Part shown: in pieces, positions 34,305 to 45,954 of the stretch
How positions within the stretch are numbered: the first letter of the stretch is position 1
How the letters are laid out: every line of letters starts with the position of its first letter
From: Zymoseptoria tritici IPO323
Lineage: Eukaryota > Ascomycota > Dothideomycetes > Mycosphaerellales > Mycosphaerellaceae
Assembly (NCBI RefSeq): GCF_000219625.1
Contig: NC_018211.1
Coordinates: forward strand, 310,001-374,000
Direction: 5' to 3'
Length of the DNA stretch: 64,000 bases
Program-made: the position numbers and the translations under genes
The notes under the pieces: model-generated
Seen by the model: the letters and a program-made list of their open reading frames with translations, nothing else
What the model was told of the DNA's origin: nothing
The model's database searches: none

Positions 34305-37300
34305 TCAAGACCCATAACTAACCACCGTCCCCCGACAACTCGCATAAAACTGCCTCACAATATCCCTCGTCTTCTTCACCTCACCTCTCACCCCCATCAA
34401 CCCCAGCACAAACCTCTTCTTGTCCCCCTCACTCATATTCCCACCCACCAGCCTCACCACCTCCTCACTCCCCAGCGCCTGCTCCAGCCACTCCCTGCTC
34501 CTCGGCTGCGTCTGTATCAACGCCTTCAACGGCTCGCAGAGCTGGTCTAGCTCGCTACGCTGACCTTTACCCACGACTTGGCACATGAGTGCTTGACATA
34601 ACAAGGGTCCGTAAGCGGTAATGACCTGCGCGAGGCGGGTGCGGACTGTGTCGTCCTCGGGCGGGGAGGGCGGCCGGATGATGCGCGACCAGAGTTCCGC
34701 GGCGGAGCGTTTGGGGAGGAGGTCCGGACCGTCGATGGCTTTGATGGCGAAGTCGAGGATGGGTTGGACGAGGTCGCCGGTTGGGGAAGAGGTGTCGAGG
34801 AGGATGTGGGAGTACCGTGGGATCATGCGGTTGAAGACGTCGATGGAAGATTGGGCGACACCGGGGTCGCGGGTGGGGTCGGAGAGCTCGTTAACGAAGG
34901 CAACGGTTCGACGATAAATGCGGTCGATATCCGCGTGGATGGGGGCGGCGTCGCGGCGGGAATGTTGGGTGATGAGCGTGCAAGCCATGCTGAGGACGGA
35001 CTCGATGTTGGGTGTCGAGAGGGTGCATTGTTCGAGGAAGGAGACGGTGATGGAGGGTGGGAAGACGAATGGACCTGGTTCGTGTTCTGTGAAGCCGGAT
35101 TTGAGCACCTGGCAGACAGCATCGATGGCTTCGCCGGAGTTGGGGAGGAATTGGAGGACGGTGTAGCAGGTTGTGATGATGCGGGATTGGATGGCTTGGC
35201 CGGGGGATGAAGACCAGTAGTTGTTGGGGTCGACGGGTTTCTCGTCGTCGTCGTAGACGTCAATGGGAACATCGTCGGGGATTTGGAGATTCTTGCCCAT
35301 GCTGGCCAGGCATTCTAGTGCCGATACGCCGAGGTCGTGCGCATCCGCTGGATTGGAGAGCTGTTTTGCATTTTCGACCATGCCATCAACGATGTCGAGG
35401 AGGGCGGAGAGAGGTTGAGCTTTTGCGGATTCGGGTGTCATGGCCTGGATGATGGCGGCAATGGCTCCGATGATCTTCTCGTTGGTATAGCCCTCGCTCG
35501 TTTCGCCAGTTGCAAAACGCTTGTACTGCTCGATGAAGTCGTTGACATCTCCTGTCAGACTACTCCGACATGTCGAGCATAGCAGTGCAATCGACTTGGA
35601 GGCACTCAGGGAGAGACCCACATTCTCCAGCGAGGCGAAGAGGAATCGTAGCGTATCGGGGAGGAATTCAGCATGACGCTCGATGTAAGCACCGTAGCTT
35701 CCCAGCAAATCAACCGCCGTCCGTCGAGTGACCGACGGCACGGGCAAACTGAAGTCCGCGATGACCTTGAACAAAGGCGAGCTGAAGAGTTGAGCCAACA
35801 GCTTCTCTCCGGGCTCATTCTCCAACACATTATCCGCAACAGTATTGATGCAGTACAAAGCAGCCTCCAAATCCTGCCAGTTCTGTTGTTGTAGGGACTG
35901 CAGCGCGATGGTGATGAATTGCTGCAGCATATCTGAGGAGAGGCGGAGATACAGCGAGAGCATCAAATCCGCAGCATCGATCCGGAACTCGCGGAATGCT
36001 TCGTCTTCTCCTTGTGTCCAGTTGTTGGAGATTTCAGCCGGCGGTGTCCTCAACTTCGACCACAAACGGACCGTGAGTGTCAGGCAGGTCTCCCGATCTC
36101 GCTCCAGCCATGCGGGAGGCGCTTCGTTCTGATTCATAGAGTAGACGGCATCGTTCACATGTTCAATGTACGTATTCCAGAACTCGATGCTGAGGATCGA
36201 CACCTCATCATCGTCGCCGGGAAAGCCAGGTCCTTCGAGAATCGCCAGAAGTAATTGCAATATCATCTTCGAGCCGTGCTCATCGTCGGGTTGCTCGACG
36301 ACCTGCTGGACATTCGCCACGCCGTAGGCGATAACGAACTGCGCCAGCGGTAGAACTTCCGGATCTGCTGCTTGTAATTGCTCCAACATCTGCGGACCTA
36401 CATGCTGACCCACAATGCTGGCCAACAGCTCCATGTGTTGAGCTTGGAAGAAACTCGTGTAGCCTTCCAAGACATCTCGAAAGACATCCAGAGTCTCAGC
36501 ATGATTGTCATCTGGTATCGTGAGAAGAGTCGCAAGTGCCGGTACCAGTTGTCGGAGATGTTCCAGAGCATCCTGTTTTGTGTTCCACATTGGTTGTGCA
36601 TAGTTGATCCAGTTGAGGAAACAAGACAACAGCTGGCCGCGGAGATTGAAAGAGGTCTCCATTTGCGTGACCGGGACCATGACAGCATGTTGCATGACCT
36701 TACTCGCATCGTCGACCAGCTGTTCCATTTGTTGGTGTAGCTTGGCGTGTGCCGGCGTCGTGGTGTCCATCTTAGTGCCATCAGTCGCCAGTTGGCTAGA
36801 AAGCCACAAAAGAGTGACAAGCTGGGACTCGCTCATCAATGGGAGGAATTGTGATATTGCATCGTGTGCAGAGGAGAGTTGATCTTCCGGAACAGCATCG
36901 CCTCGATGGAAAGAGGCCGCCAGATGGAGTAATGGTCGCTGCCACGGTGTTGACGATTGGAGAAAATATGTTCCAAGAGCGCCGCAGAGCTTCTTCCGTA
37001 CGAGTTGACCTTCTCCTCTACGATCCAGTTGAGCCTAGACAGACAAATCAGCACATGCATCCCCCATTCCCATCTTCGACAAAACTCACCGTCCACGACA
37101 ACAATCTCATCAAAACCGTCTGTGCCGCCTCCGCATCCAAACTCGGCCTAAGCAACCCAGTCAGCACCATTCACAACCACAACCACCCGCGAAGATAGCA
37201 AGAATACCCACCCCTCAACATTCAACTTGACCTGAAAAGTCAACGCCCCAAAAAACCTCACACTCTGCTCCTCGCTGCCCAACAATGCGTCCGCGATCTG

Positions 37301-37514
37301 CCATCCTTCAGCGGACAACTGCAATTTCTTGAGTTGATCGTCAATAGCAGCGATGACGGCGGGTGTGCTGGGGACGTAGAGGCTTTTCACGAGCTGAAAG
37401 GACGTTAGTCTTGATGGTGTGTGCGAACGGGAATGGGAGATGGCGGACCTGCTCGACTTCGGCAACGCTCCGAGGAGCTTGCATGGCGGAGTGCTGCCCG
37501 CCGCTGGAGGACAT
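34305..37514 (-). CDS. Importin-beta family karyopherin (importin-13/Kap122 type)
   Basis: Four exons, 37514-37449, 37393-37212, 37147-37090 and 37034-34305, give 1011 residues. Introns are 55, 64 and 55 bases; the first has a weak GTCCGC donor. The N-terminal helices (VAEVEQLVKSLY, then EGWQIADALL and RFFGALTFQVKL) are the importin-beta N-terminal repeat that binds Ran-GTP. LMRLLSWT and LVRKKLCGALGTYFLQSSTPW follow. The rest is all-helical HEAT repeats, including SLYLRLSSDMLQQFITIALQ and ALYCINTVADNVL. Closest families are importin-13 and yeast Kap122/Pdr6, which carry diverse cargoes. Cargo cannot be predicted here. Frame continuity over all joins supports the 5' model. Confidence 0.85.
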
Positions 37515-38035
37515 GATGGTGGGGTTTATGTCATGGTCTGATCGCGGAGGTGGAAGTTAGATGTTGGGTCGATGGGGTGGCGGAGTTGCTCGGATATGTC
37601 TATTATATGTGTCGGCTCGGGAAGGAGGTTGTAGTCCGTGTGAAGCGAATGTCGTGGAGATGTCAGTGAAGGTGAAGTGAATTTGTTTGCTCGACAGCGA
37701 AGCTCTCCAACGTGAAGTTCTTCACGTGGAGAGAGGCTGACGGCGCTAGTCATGCAGGGTCCCCACTCTGCGAACTCTAATCCGTGAAGAAGCGGGCTTG
37801 GTTCCGCCAATCCTATGGCACATGCACTCCTTGACACTGGACCACAGAAGGCGCAGGAGAGCCATCGACTCGATCAATAGTGTTGTTTTCATTTCTCTTC
37901 GTTCGTCTCTTAACCCACTCCACTGCTTATTCACGCCCTCCACATGACCAAGAGAGCCATCCAATTCTTTCCACCGTCCCAATGCATCCGCTCCCTCTTA
38001 CATAAACAACCATCTTCCTTTCTTTAGACCCAAGC
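37515..38035. other. Intergenic region upstream of the importin gene
   Basis: About 520 bases between two minus-strand genes. It should contain the importin promoter and the 3' UTR of the PH-LRR gene. Inverted CACGTGGAGAG/CTCTCCACGTG-like segments flank 37702-37735 but are imperfect. No gene seen. Confidence 0.5.
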
Positions 38036-41000
38036 TCACCGCATAAACCCTCCCTGCGTAGGCGTCCTCTGCCGCCCTCCATCCTCATCCCCATCCTGTC
38101 CCTCACTCTCAAAATAAAACTGTTTCAATGACAACCCCTTCGCCTTCTCTCCCTTCCCCCTCTTCTCCAGCAACGTACTCGTACTACTCCCCTCCCTCTC
38201 CCCACCGCCATCAACACCATACACGTTCGGCAGCGCCGTGACACCCACCTCCCCACCGCTACCATCAGCCTTCCCATCCTCACCGATCGTGGTACTCGAT
38301 GCATCCTCAAAGTAATGAGCCCTCAAATCGCCCATCCCGGCTTTCGGCGTGAGATCCATTACTTTGCCTCCACCGGATGTACCAGGTCGTTCGAAACGCT
38401 CGTCTTCGACTTCCATTTGTACTTCCACGCCGTTTCGCAAACACCAATTTCGATGGAGGTACTGTTCGAGTCGGTAGCATTGGCGGTCCCATTGCTCAGA
38501 AAGCAGACGTTGCGTCGTCTGGATATCTTGCGCAGTGAAATTCGTCGATGGCATGGGAGCGGAGGCGATGGAGTGAGTGGGACTGTGGTGTTTTATTTTG
38601 TGCGCGGGGAGGGTGAGGTTCATTGCATTTGGGCTGCGGGAGGAATGAGAATTGGCTGCATTCGATGCGTGGCGGTATGGTAAGTTCGGAAAGGAAGGGG
38701 TAGATCGCTGCGCGGTTTTACGCACGTTGGCGAAACCTCGTTTCATGGCCGAGGTGGATTTTGCGTGTTCGGGCGATAGCGACGTTGGGTCGTGGTCGGA
38801 GTTCATGACTTTCATTGTCGATTCGGCGGCTTTGAAAGCTGCTGCGCGGCCATCATCCATAGGAGGGAGGTGAACGAGGGTGGTATTGTCGATGAGAGCA
38901 TTGACGAGGTCGGTGAGGCCTTGGAGAGGGATGTCGTTGTTGCCGCAGTGTAGTTCCAGTAGGGCGCGGTTCACACGGAGCACTTCCGCGAGGGTACTTG
39001 CGCCTCGTACGCCCAGTCTCTGCTTCTCAATGCGGAAGACGGAGAGGGTGGTGTTATGCTTCAGACCGTTCAGTGTCTCATTGATGCCCGGGCCGAATTT
39101 GGACGTCGCCAGCCGGGAGTCATCGCCTGAGATGTCGAGTTCAAGGAGAGTGTCGTTTTCGGCGAGGAGCTTGGAGAGAGCTTTGCACGTCTCTTCACTG
39201 GCATCGCCAGGTAATGCTGTTTGCGACATGTCGAGGAACTTCAGAGTCTTGTTGTGGGTAACAGCCGCGATGACCTTGCGGAACATTGACTCTTCGCGGT
39301 ACTCTATCGCGCGCATGCTGAGATGGGATGGAGTGAGGCCCATCGAAAGCGCTTGCGTGACTTGCTCGATGCCTTTGCTCAGAAGACACTGGCTAATGTC
39401 GAGATGCATATCCCGGACTGTATTCCGACCAAACGACAGGCTATGCAACAGCGTCGCGACATCCTTGCCCGAGAGATATGTGTGATCCACGTACAGCTCG
39501 TGCAGACTCTCGGACTGCGGATGCGCGAGATACGTCGAGACAGCATCGATCGTGGCAGAGTTCAAGGCGGTGCCACTCAACCTCAACTCTTGCAGCCTCC
39601 AAATGAGCAGCGTTTCCGCCTGCAGAAAAGGTTCCGAGCCGGACGTTCTTGAAACATTCGACAAGTTCAGTTTGCGGATGAAACCGAACATGCCCAGCTG
39701 ACTGTCAAACGCGGACGGGTTCAACCTTGCAGCATTCCCTGCAATCGCCAGCGCTTCCAACGTGTTCTCCTGTACTCTCAGCGCGTCCAAGATGAGACCC
39801 ATGCTTCGGTCATTGAGTCCGCATCGATTGAGCTCGATGGCACGGAAATGGCACGACTTGTCGACTGCGGCTCCCACGAGGTAATCTTGATCCGTCTCGC
39901 TCAGCTCAATGCCGTTCAGACAGATCCAGTCGACGTTTGTAGTCTGGTGTTTGCACAGCGGGAACAATGCTTCGACTATGCCACATCCGATGTCCTTCGT
40001 CCGGGTCTCTCCCTTGTCCGTAGACGCCGGCGCTGTGTGGTTGGTCATGCAGCCAGAGAAGTCCATGCGTCGCAGTTTCTTGCTCGTTGCCGCAAGAGCG
40101 CGGATTTCCTGGACGAGTAATGACGATTGACTCAGCTCTTCCGTTGTTAGCCGCGAAATCAATGTGCCCATTTTCGTGCGCGTGCACACGTGCTCGTGTC
40201 CGTAGGGGTCGTGGAGTCCATTCAGGCTGTCGAGAGCAATGTTGGCGAAGGAAATACTGCCAAAGCTCTCATTGTATCGTAGCGCGCGCATGATTGCGAG
40301 AAGTTCCAAGGGTCCGTAATTCGGCCGCCGTTGATCTGCAGGAGGCAGAAGCTCGAAGCCTGGCGCATCCTCGCAGGCATAATTGATGGTATATCGTACA
40401 TTTGCAGGATTCACGCCATATGCAACGCAATATGCAATGAGCGTACGGTCCAGACAGCTGTGCTCTTCCACATCTGATGCAGCGGGAGGTTCCAACAAAT
40501 CGTACACTTCCCTCGGTGCGCTGAACTTGATCAGCTTTTCTCCGCTTTCGGGCCTCAGGAAGTTGTCCGCAAAGTGTAATCGTGCGGCGATCTCGTATGA
40601 AGCTGAAGATGCGAGGTATAACGTCCTGCCCTTTTGCAAAGGCTGTCGTATGGTAAGTTCAAAGGTATCGTCGTAGCTGCTGACCTTTGCTGCTGTAAGG
40701 GTGAGGAGACCGTGGGAAACTTGCGAATTATTCATTCCAAGCGCTGGACTCGACGCTCGCGCGACAGGTTTTGTAAGCTGGACCAGATGCAGCTTGTGTA
40801 CGCCAACGACCAGAAAACATACTGTGGACGCAACTTTGCCAAGATCGTCCGCGGATGATCGACTTCCAGATTTCGTCGCCGCCTGTCGTTGAACGACCTT
40901 GAAGATGGCGCAATTGTGCGGATCGTAGTCGTTGTCGCGCTCCACGATCCGAGCGACATTCTCCAGGTTGAACGGAGAAATGTAGTTGGTCTCCCGCAGA

Positions 41001-41974
41001 CGTGCATCGTCTACCGCGCCCCGAATGCTCTTCAACCACACATCTCTTTCTTCCGGATTGCCGAATTGTAAAGTCATGGCAGAAGCCTGACAATTCTCCT
41101 CGTCCAAATAGCACATCTCCAACGCAAAGTATGGCTTCCCATCATCCAGCTTATGCACGGCCACCACCTGCCTCAATGGTACTCTCCCATGCTTGTCTCC
41201 CGACGAATCAGACAGCGTTTGCAGATCACTCTGCGAACCGACTGAAGGCATAGAACCATGCTTGACCAACGGACTCCTCCCCGGGACATTATTGTGAGGA
41301 ATCGCTTTGAAGGTCTCCGCCGCTTTGACCTGTGACTTGAATCGAATAATGTGCACCTCCGTCAGCACGAGATATTCCTTCTTCTTTCGAAACATGCCCG
41401 CGCTGGTCTGGACCTCCCCATGAAGCAGCACCGTTCGAGTTGGCGCAGGAGCTCCATCGACTGTGTGCTCGTACGACAGCGATGGTGCCGTAGATGACGT
41501 AGAGGAGAGAGGTTCTCCGTTGGCATATGAATATCCATTCGAGCCGTTCTCGTCACTGCCAGACCGCACACTGCTCTTGAAAGAATCGAAAACCGACGGC
41601 GGGCGCTTCACTCCCTTCATGTTAAGGGATGGTCGTCGTGGCCGCACTTTGGCCGGCTGGTCCGACGCTGAGGACGTAGGATTTCCGTTCGGAGCTGCAT
41701 CCGTGTGCGGGACAGTCGCAGGGAGAGGCGGCGGGACTTCGTTGTTCGGCTGCGGGAGGTGCGTGGACGAGGAGGAGGCGGAAGGCGAGCGTCGTTGCAG
41801 AGCTAGAGGTAAGTGTGGTCGCTTGCTCGACTTCTTGCTGAGTGTCTTGGGTTTTGGCGGCCGCGGAGCATCATCTTCAGATGGTCGTAGATTTGAGAGG
41901 GCGAAGAAGCTCCGGCGTCGACCCCAGCTGCTATCGTTGCTATTCCGTGCTGCTGCCATCGTAGCCCTGGTCAC
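38036..41974 (-). CDS. PH-domain and leucine-rich-repeat protein, CARMIL-like layout
   Basis: A single uninterrupted ORF of 1312 residues (a second Met at residue 6 is an alternative start). Residues 1-180 are disordered, basic and Ser/Pro-rich. Residues about 190-335 look like a PH-type domain (TVLLHGEVQTSAGMF-RKKKEYLVLTEVHIIRFKS, then a WLKSIRGAVDDAR C-terminal helix). A middle helical region is followed, near residues 530-1080, by ribonuclease-inhibitor-type leucine-rich repeats such as LKFLDMSQTALPG and LLELDISGDDS. The tail is disordered. An N-terminal PH domain followed by RI-type repeats recalls CARMIL actin-capping regulators, but I see no verified capping-protein motif, so the role is open. 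The start codon context and lack of introns make the model simple. Confidence 0.82.
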   Translation of the reverse strand: MTRATMAAARNSNDSSWGRRRSFFALSNLRPSEDDAPRPPKPKTLSKKSSKRPHLPLALQRRSPSASSSSTHLPQPNNEVPPPLPATVPHTDAAPNGNPTSSASDQPAKVRPRRPSLNMKGVKRPPSVFDSFKSSVRSGSDENGSNGYSYANGEPLSSTSSTAPSLSYEHTVDGAPAPTRTVLLHGEVQTSAGMFRKKKEYLVLTEVHIIRFKSQVKAAETFKAIPHNNVPGRSPLVKHGSMPSVGSQSDLQTLSDSSGDKHGRVPLRQVVAVHKLDDGKPYFALEMCYLDEENCQASAMTLQFGNPEERDVWLKSIRGAVDDARLRETNYISPFNLENVARIVERDNDYDPHNCAIFKVVQRQAATKSGSRSSADDLGKVASTVCFLVVGVHKLHLVQLTKPVARASSPALGMNNSQVSHGLLTLTAAKVSSYDDTFELTIRQPLQKGRTLYLASSASYEIAARLHFADNFLRPESGEKLIKFSAPREVYDLLEPPAASDVEEHSCLDRTLIAYCVAYGVNPANVRYTINYACEDAPGFELLPPADQRRPNYGPLELLAIMRALRYNESFGSISFANIALDSLNGLHDPYGHEHVCTRTKMGTLISRLTTEELSQSSLLVQEIRALAATSKKLRRMDFSGCMTNHTAPASTDKGETRTKDIGCGIVEALFPLCKHQTTNVDWICLNGIELSETDQDYLVGAAVDKSCHFRAIELNRCGLNDRSMGLILDALRVQENTLEALAIAGNAARLNPSAFDSQLGMFGFIRKLNLSNVSRTSGSEPFLQAETLLIWRLQELRLSGTALNSATIDAVSTYLAHPQSESLHELYVDHTYLSGKDVATLLHSLSFGRNTVRDMHLDISQCLLSKGIEQVTQALSMGLTPSHLSMRAIEYREESMFRKVIAAVTHNKTLKFLDMSQTALPGDASEETCKALSKLLAENDTLLELDISGDDSRLATSKFGPGINETLNGLKHNTTLSVFRIEKQRLGVRGASTLAEVLRVNRALLELHCGNNDIPLQGLTDLVNALIDNTTLVHLPPMDDGRAAAFKAAESTMKVMNSDHDPTSLSPEHAKSTSAMKRGFANVRKTAQRSTPSFPNLPYRHASNAANSHSSRSPNAMNLTLPAHKIKHHSPTHSIASAPMPSTNFTAQDIQTTQRLLSEQWDRQCYRLEQYLHRNWCLRNGVEVQMEVEDERFERPGTSGGGKVMDLTPKAGMGDLRAHYFEDASSTTIGEDGKADGSGGEVGVTALPNVYGVDGGGEREGSSTSTLLEKRGKGEKAKGLSLKQFYFESEGQDGDEDGGRQRTPTQGGFMR

Positions 41975-43823
41975 CCGTCGGCGGGAGTCGTGGCACGGCA
42001 GGTCACCTTATCGAACGCGCCGAGTCCGGGAGATGGGCGTCGCGGAGGCTCATTCAAGAGCTGCCCACGGACGGAGGAGCACGAGCGGAGAGAGCGCGTG
42101 CCTGGGTGGGAGTTATTCACTCATGGTGTGTGCGAACCGGCGCAGTTGCTTCAGGATCGAGTGAATGGACAAAGGCGTTGGGCTTGGACTGGAGCTATGA
42201 GACAGCTCCTCGGACGCCTCCCAGCTCAATGTATTGGCGATAATGCTTCGAGCATGCGGAGAGACGCGGCGTGGCGTGACAGTCGGGAGCGAGATCTAGA
42301 GAGGAGTAATAATAGGTGGAGTGATAAGGCGGACTGGAAGAGAATTAGGTGTAGAAGTCGAGTTTCGCAAGGGACGTTCAAGGACCGTCGTCGTCAAGTT
42401 TTGGATAGGAATTGAGTTCAACGCTGCTCCTGCTTGGATTGATTGAAAGGGTTGGAAACAGCACAACAACAAGCACTCGTTTCGGCAGTGATGTGGTATG
42501 GACATGCGTTCCTGTCTGATCTCCCAGATCTTCCTCTCACAACAACAAGCAGAAACCGCAAGACATTGGGCATCTCCTCTCCAGGATCAGCCTTTCGTCA
42601 TATCCAGACGGATCCCGACCAGAAATTCCGCCGCCCGTCTCTGTTTCACCATTGTCGCTTGCCAAAATGTCAATGAATCGTATCGCCGATGACAGATAGC
42701 ATACGCCTCGTCGAACGAAATCACTGAAGACGCATTTGCTATCGCTCTCATCAATTCGGCCATCAAATACCGACATTTCACGCCGCGACACGCTCAAAAA
42801 TCAAGGCCGGAGTTCTTCAATACTTGATTCAGAGTTCAGCCCTCTCCGCTGACATCCGCACGCTATTTTTGGCTTTGGTCATGCTAGCGCGAACTGCTCC
42901 CATGGACTGACCTTTCTTCCAAGAAACATAACTTCAATCGGCGGATGCACGAAAGAAACAAGAATCATGCAGATGGAGAGCGACACAAGTACCGGGACCG
43001 GAGCGATTGGCGAAGCAGAAGTACGTGAACCGCGGCAGATATGCCTCTTCTCCGAGATCATTCACATGCAAGTCTCATCTACTCCACCGTATCGCGCCAA
43101 TAGCGCCGGACAAGCACCTAAATCCCACCTCACGCGGCCAAGCGAGGTCAAGATACTTGGAAGTATGCAAGATCGCTTGCAAGCACTGGCCCGCTCCGGC
43201 GCCGTTCACGCGGTCTTCGCGTTTCGCGCGGAAGGTCCGAAGGCGCGATCAAACTTGTGAGTGACAAGCTGCTCCTTGTATCCACGTGGTTTACTGATCG
43301 ACTTCGTGGAGTCTGGCGATGCCGTGGAAAATGCATCCCAACCTCACGGAGAGCCTCATACTGTCATTCTATCAATGCCTATGACCATGTGCCGCATCGA
43401 GCAGAGCACATGATATCGCTACGGCGCGCGAGCACAACCGGACCTCTTCTGACGGACCTTGTCTGACTCAGTCTCTTGTGACTTCCTGCTTTTCATCCCA
43501 AGCTCCCCACTGCCTTCTTTCTAACAATCTTTCCCTTATGAGCTTCTTCAACCACGGTATTGACCAATTTACCCACAGAACGCACAGTTCCTCAAGGATA
43601 ATCGCGAAGAGTGACGACCAAGCGATCATCGAAATCTCCAACATCCAACACCATATCGACCGACGACGCTGTGCGACTGACCATGTTGTTGGCTGTACCT
43701 GGACGCCACCCCAGGCTTGGAACAGAGGACCGCCGCAAAGGATCTGTTACGGGAAGCCTTCACTCTTGAATCATATTCAAAGCATGGTGTCAAGCAAGCG
43801 GAGTGTCTTGCAGCATTCTCAAC
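41975..43823. other. Intergenic region, 1.85 kb
   Basis: Space between the PH-LRR gene start and the ATP9-like paralog stop, both on the minus strand. ORFs are short; the longest plus-strand one (43478-43852) overlaps the paralog's last exon and has no recognisable features. Likely the PH-LRR promoter and other noncoding sequence. Confidence 0.5.
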
Positions 43824-44494
43824 TTAAATATCCTCGGGACCTTTTTCTGTGATTACCCATTGCCATTGCCCTGGCGCCACTTCTGTCCACCCTTCAACAA
43901 AAGCTTCCTCACCTTCCGGCCAGTTTCCCGAGACCAGCAATGCGGAGTATAGCCAGAACACGGCCAGCTTCGACACCAGCCATGCCCAGAGTGGAAAGAG
44001 AACGATTCGAGCTGACGTGTAGTGACACTGTTAGCAGATGTCGTTTTGACTTATCCTCGAGAGATTCAAAGCGAACTCACCTAGTACGCTTCGAACCTTT
44101 GCTATCCTCGCAGCGAGCGCAAACAGAATAGTGGTGGAGATCAAGCCATCAGCGAGCGCCTGCGTCGAAAACAAGCCCATAGCTCCTACTGCTTTCGCTG
44201 TTGCGATTATCGTCGCGGAGTCCTTGGCATGGCCTCGCCTTTGCACAGCTTGGAAGGTGACGTCCCTGGCAAAGGAACGATGGAGTAGCTTGTTGCTGCT
44301 TGAGAGGCCATGTCGAGTGACTACCGAGCTCAGGAAAGAGCCAGGGATGCGGGAGGACGCTGGAAAAGAATGGATCAGCAACGTTCACCGAACACTCTGG
44401 GGTGATGCAAATTCCACGCACCGGATGTCGTTGAGAGAAATCTTCTGGCTACGATTGACTTCGTGCGGGAGAGGATGCGATGGGAGCTGATCAT
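43824..44494 (-). CDS. Divergent ATP9-like mitochondrial membrane protein lacking the proton-site glutamate
   Basis: Three exons, 44494-44422, 44359-44081 and 44011-43824, give 179 residues. The presequence MISSHRILSRTKSIVARRFL matches that of ATP9 at 50.8 kb ([20 protein letters not shown]). Both introns interrupt the two genes at equivalent places and in the same phase: after RFLSTTS versus RFLTTSTA, and after the first membrane helix (RSVL versus PSLR), all phase 1. An RRG motif at residues 65-67 matches the KRG region before mature subunit c. Two hydrophobic hairpin helices follow (about 74-110 and 119-148), then an acidic 30-residue tail that ATP9 lacks. In ungapped alignment of exon 3, ATP9 Glu139 corresponds to Lys132, so it cannot work as a normal c-subunit. 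Function unknown. Confidence 0.75.
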
Positions 44495-44749
44495 GGTGAT
44501 CGTGCCAGACGAAGGGAGAAAGAAGAGCGAAAGGTAACCAAGTGACTGAGAGATCGTGCTGACATGCAAGGGATCAGCTAACGCCGTGCAACCAGGTGTC
44601 CGAAACGATGCTGGCAATCAGCACTTCGGAAATCCGGTCATAAATCATGCAGTCTTACGGCGAGCGAGTCGACTTTGGTCTGAGGATGCCATATATTCGA
44701 GTGGAGTATGCACTTTACAATCACCGCTTCCGACCTCGTCGTCGAGCAG

Positions 44750-45554
44750 CTATCGCTTCTTCTCCGCCAGCCCTTTTGCACCATCGACTAGTTTCTTCCC
44801 AACGGCTTTCTTGTCGGCACCTTTCTTATTCAACCATCCTTTCCTCCAAGCACCTTTCTCATCAGCACTTCCCCCTTCACCGGCTTTCCCGTTTTCAGTC
44901 TTCCCATTAGCACCGAGGACACCATCGCCAGTCCCGCCCGTACTTCCCCGAGAAGCCTTTGCACGGCTACCATAACTCTTCAACTTCCCCCATCCGTCTT
45001 TCGCCCTTGAGGAGAACGCCGAGAAAACACTTGTACAACGAGCAGAGACCGCAGCAAGCCTACGCCGCCAAGCAGCATGTAGTCTGGCTGTACCACATAA
45101 GCTGAGATTAGTGGAATCCTCCGAGCTGCAATGCGGAGGACACCTCACCTGGTATCTCTTTCACTCTCGCCATGATTTGATGAGCTACCAAGAACGAGCC
45201 TCCGAGCACGCATGCTGTGGCCAGCACCAGGACGCCTGCGACTCTGCGCATGAACTTGTATTGGCTTAGCTTCACTATCCCACCTATTAAGTCGCCTATG
45301 TCGCCGGAGGTGTATCCACGCTTGTGGATGAGTTGACGAGAGAGGTGTTCCCGGACAAAGTGTTGGCGGCCGAAAGCCGATCTTGTGAGGGGGCCATGGC
45401 GTGTAGTGGGCTGTCGTGGGATGCCGAGAAGGGAGGTGGGTTGTCGTGAGAGGCCGAGCGAGGAGGTGGAGATCCGTGATGTGGATGTCGTCGATAGGAA
45501 ACGTCTGGCGGCCAAGCCATTTGTGCGAGCGACAATGCGATGGGCGGCAGACAT
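44750..45554 (-). CDS. Mitochondrial membrane protein with ATP9-type presequence
   Basis: Two exons, 45554-45149 and 45087-44750, split by a 61-base intron (GTGAGG donor, CACTAAT branch, TACAG acceptor), give 247 residues. The first 24 residues (MSAAHRIVARTNGLAARRFL and STTS) closely match those of its neighbour downstream and resemble the ATP9 presequence. A KRG at 78-80 and one membrane helix (about 105-126) follow, and the intron falls, in phase 1, shortly after this helix as in ATP9. Beyond that the protein is different: a basic region and a Gly/Lys-rich soluble tail (AWRRRLAAVSARCTSVF, later KKGADKKAVGKK). I recognise no domain. It may be a further-diverged ATP9 relative or may have only borrowed the 5' exon. 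Confidence 0.7.
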
Positions 45555-45954
45555 GGTGACCGGACTGGGATGTGATGGAGATCAGCAGGAGCAATTTTGA
45601 AATGGCAGGTCAGGTTCACGCTTTCATGCAAGGGAGTTCTTGACAGCATTCCCGACGCTTCTTTCGAAGAGCAGCGCCAAAGGCATGTCTATAGTGGATC
45701 CATGCTGAATTGCAACGAGAAGTAGTAATTGACTGCACGCTACCAGTTTACGCCAAAGGAACGATCATCTTTCTTCTCGTCAAGGAGCTCAACAACAAAG
45801 CTATTCATCGATCGGGCTCTTGTGCCAGTATATGCAGCATGACTGACAGTTAGATTGCCTCCATTAAATAGCAGGTCTCGTCGAGAGGGTTTCGAGGAGA
45901 AGCAAAAGAATGTTCATGCTATATTCGTCCCAAGTCGCCCAGAAGTCCTCCCCC
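45555..45954. other. Intergenic region
   Basis: About 400 bases between the NLR stop and the start of the ATP9-presequence gene, all on the minus strand. Promoter and 3' UTR expected. No gene. Confidence 0.5.
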
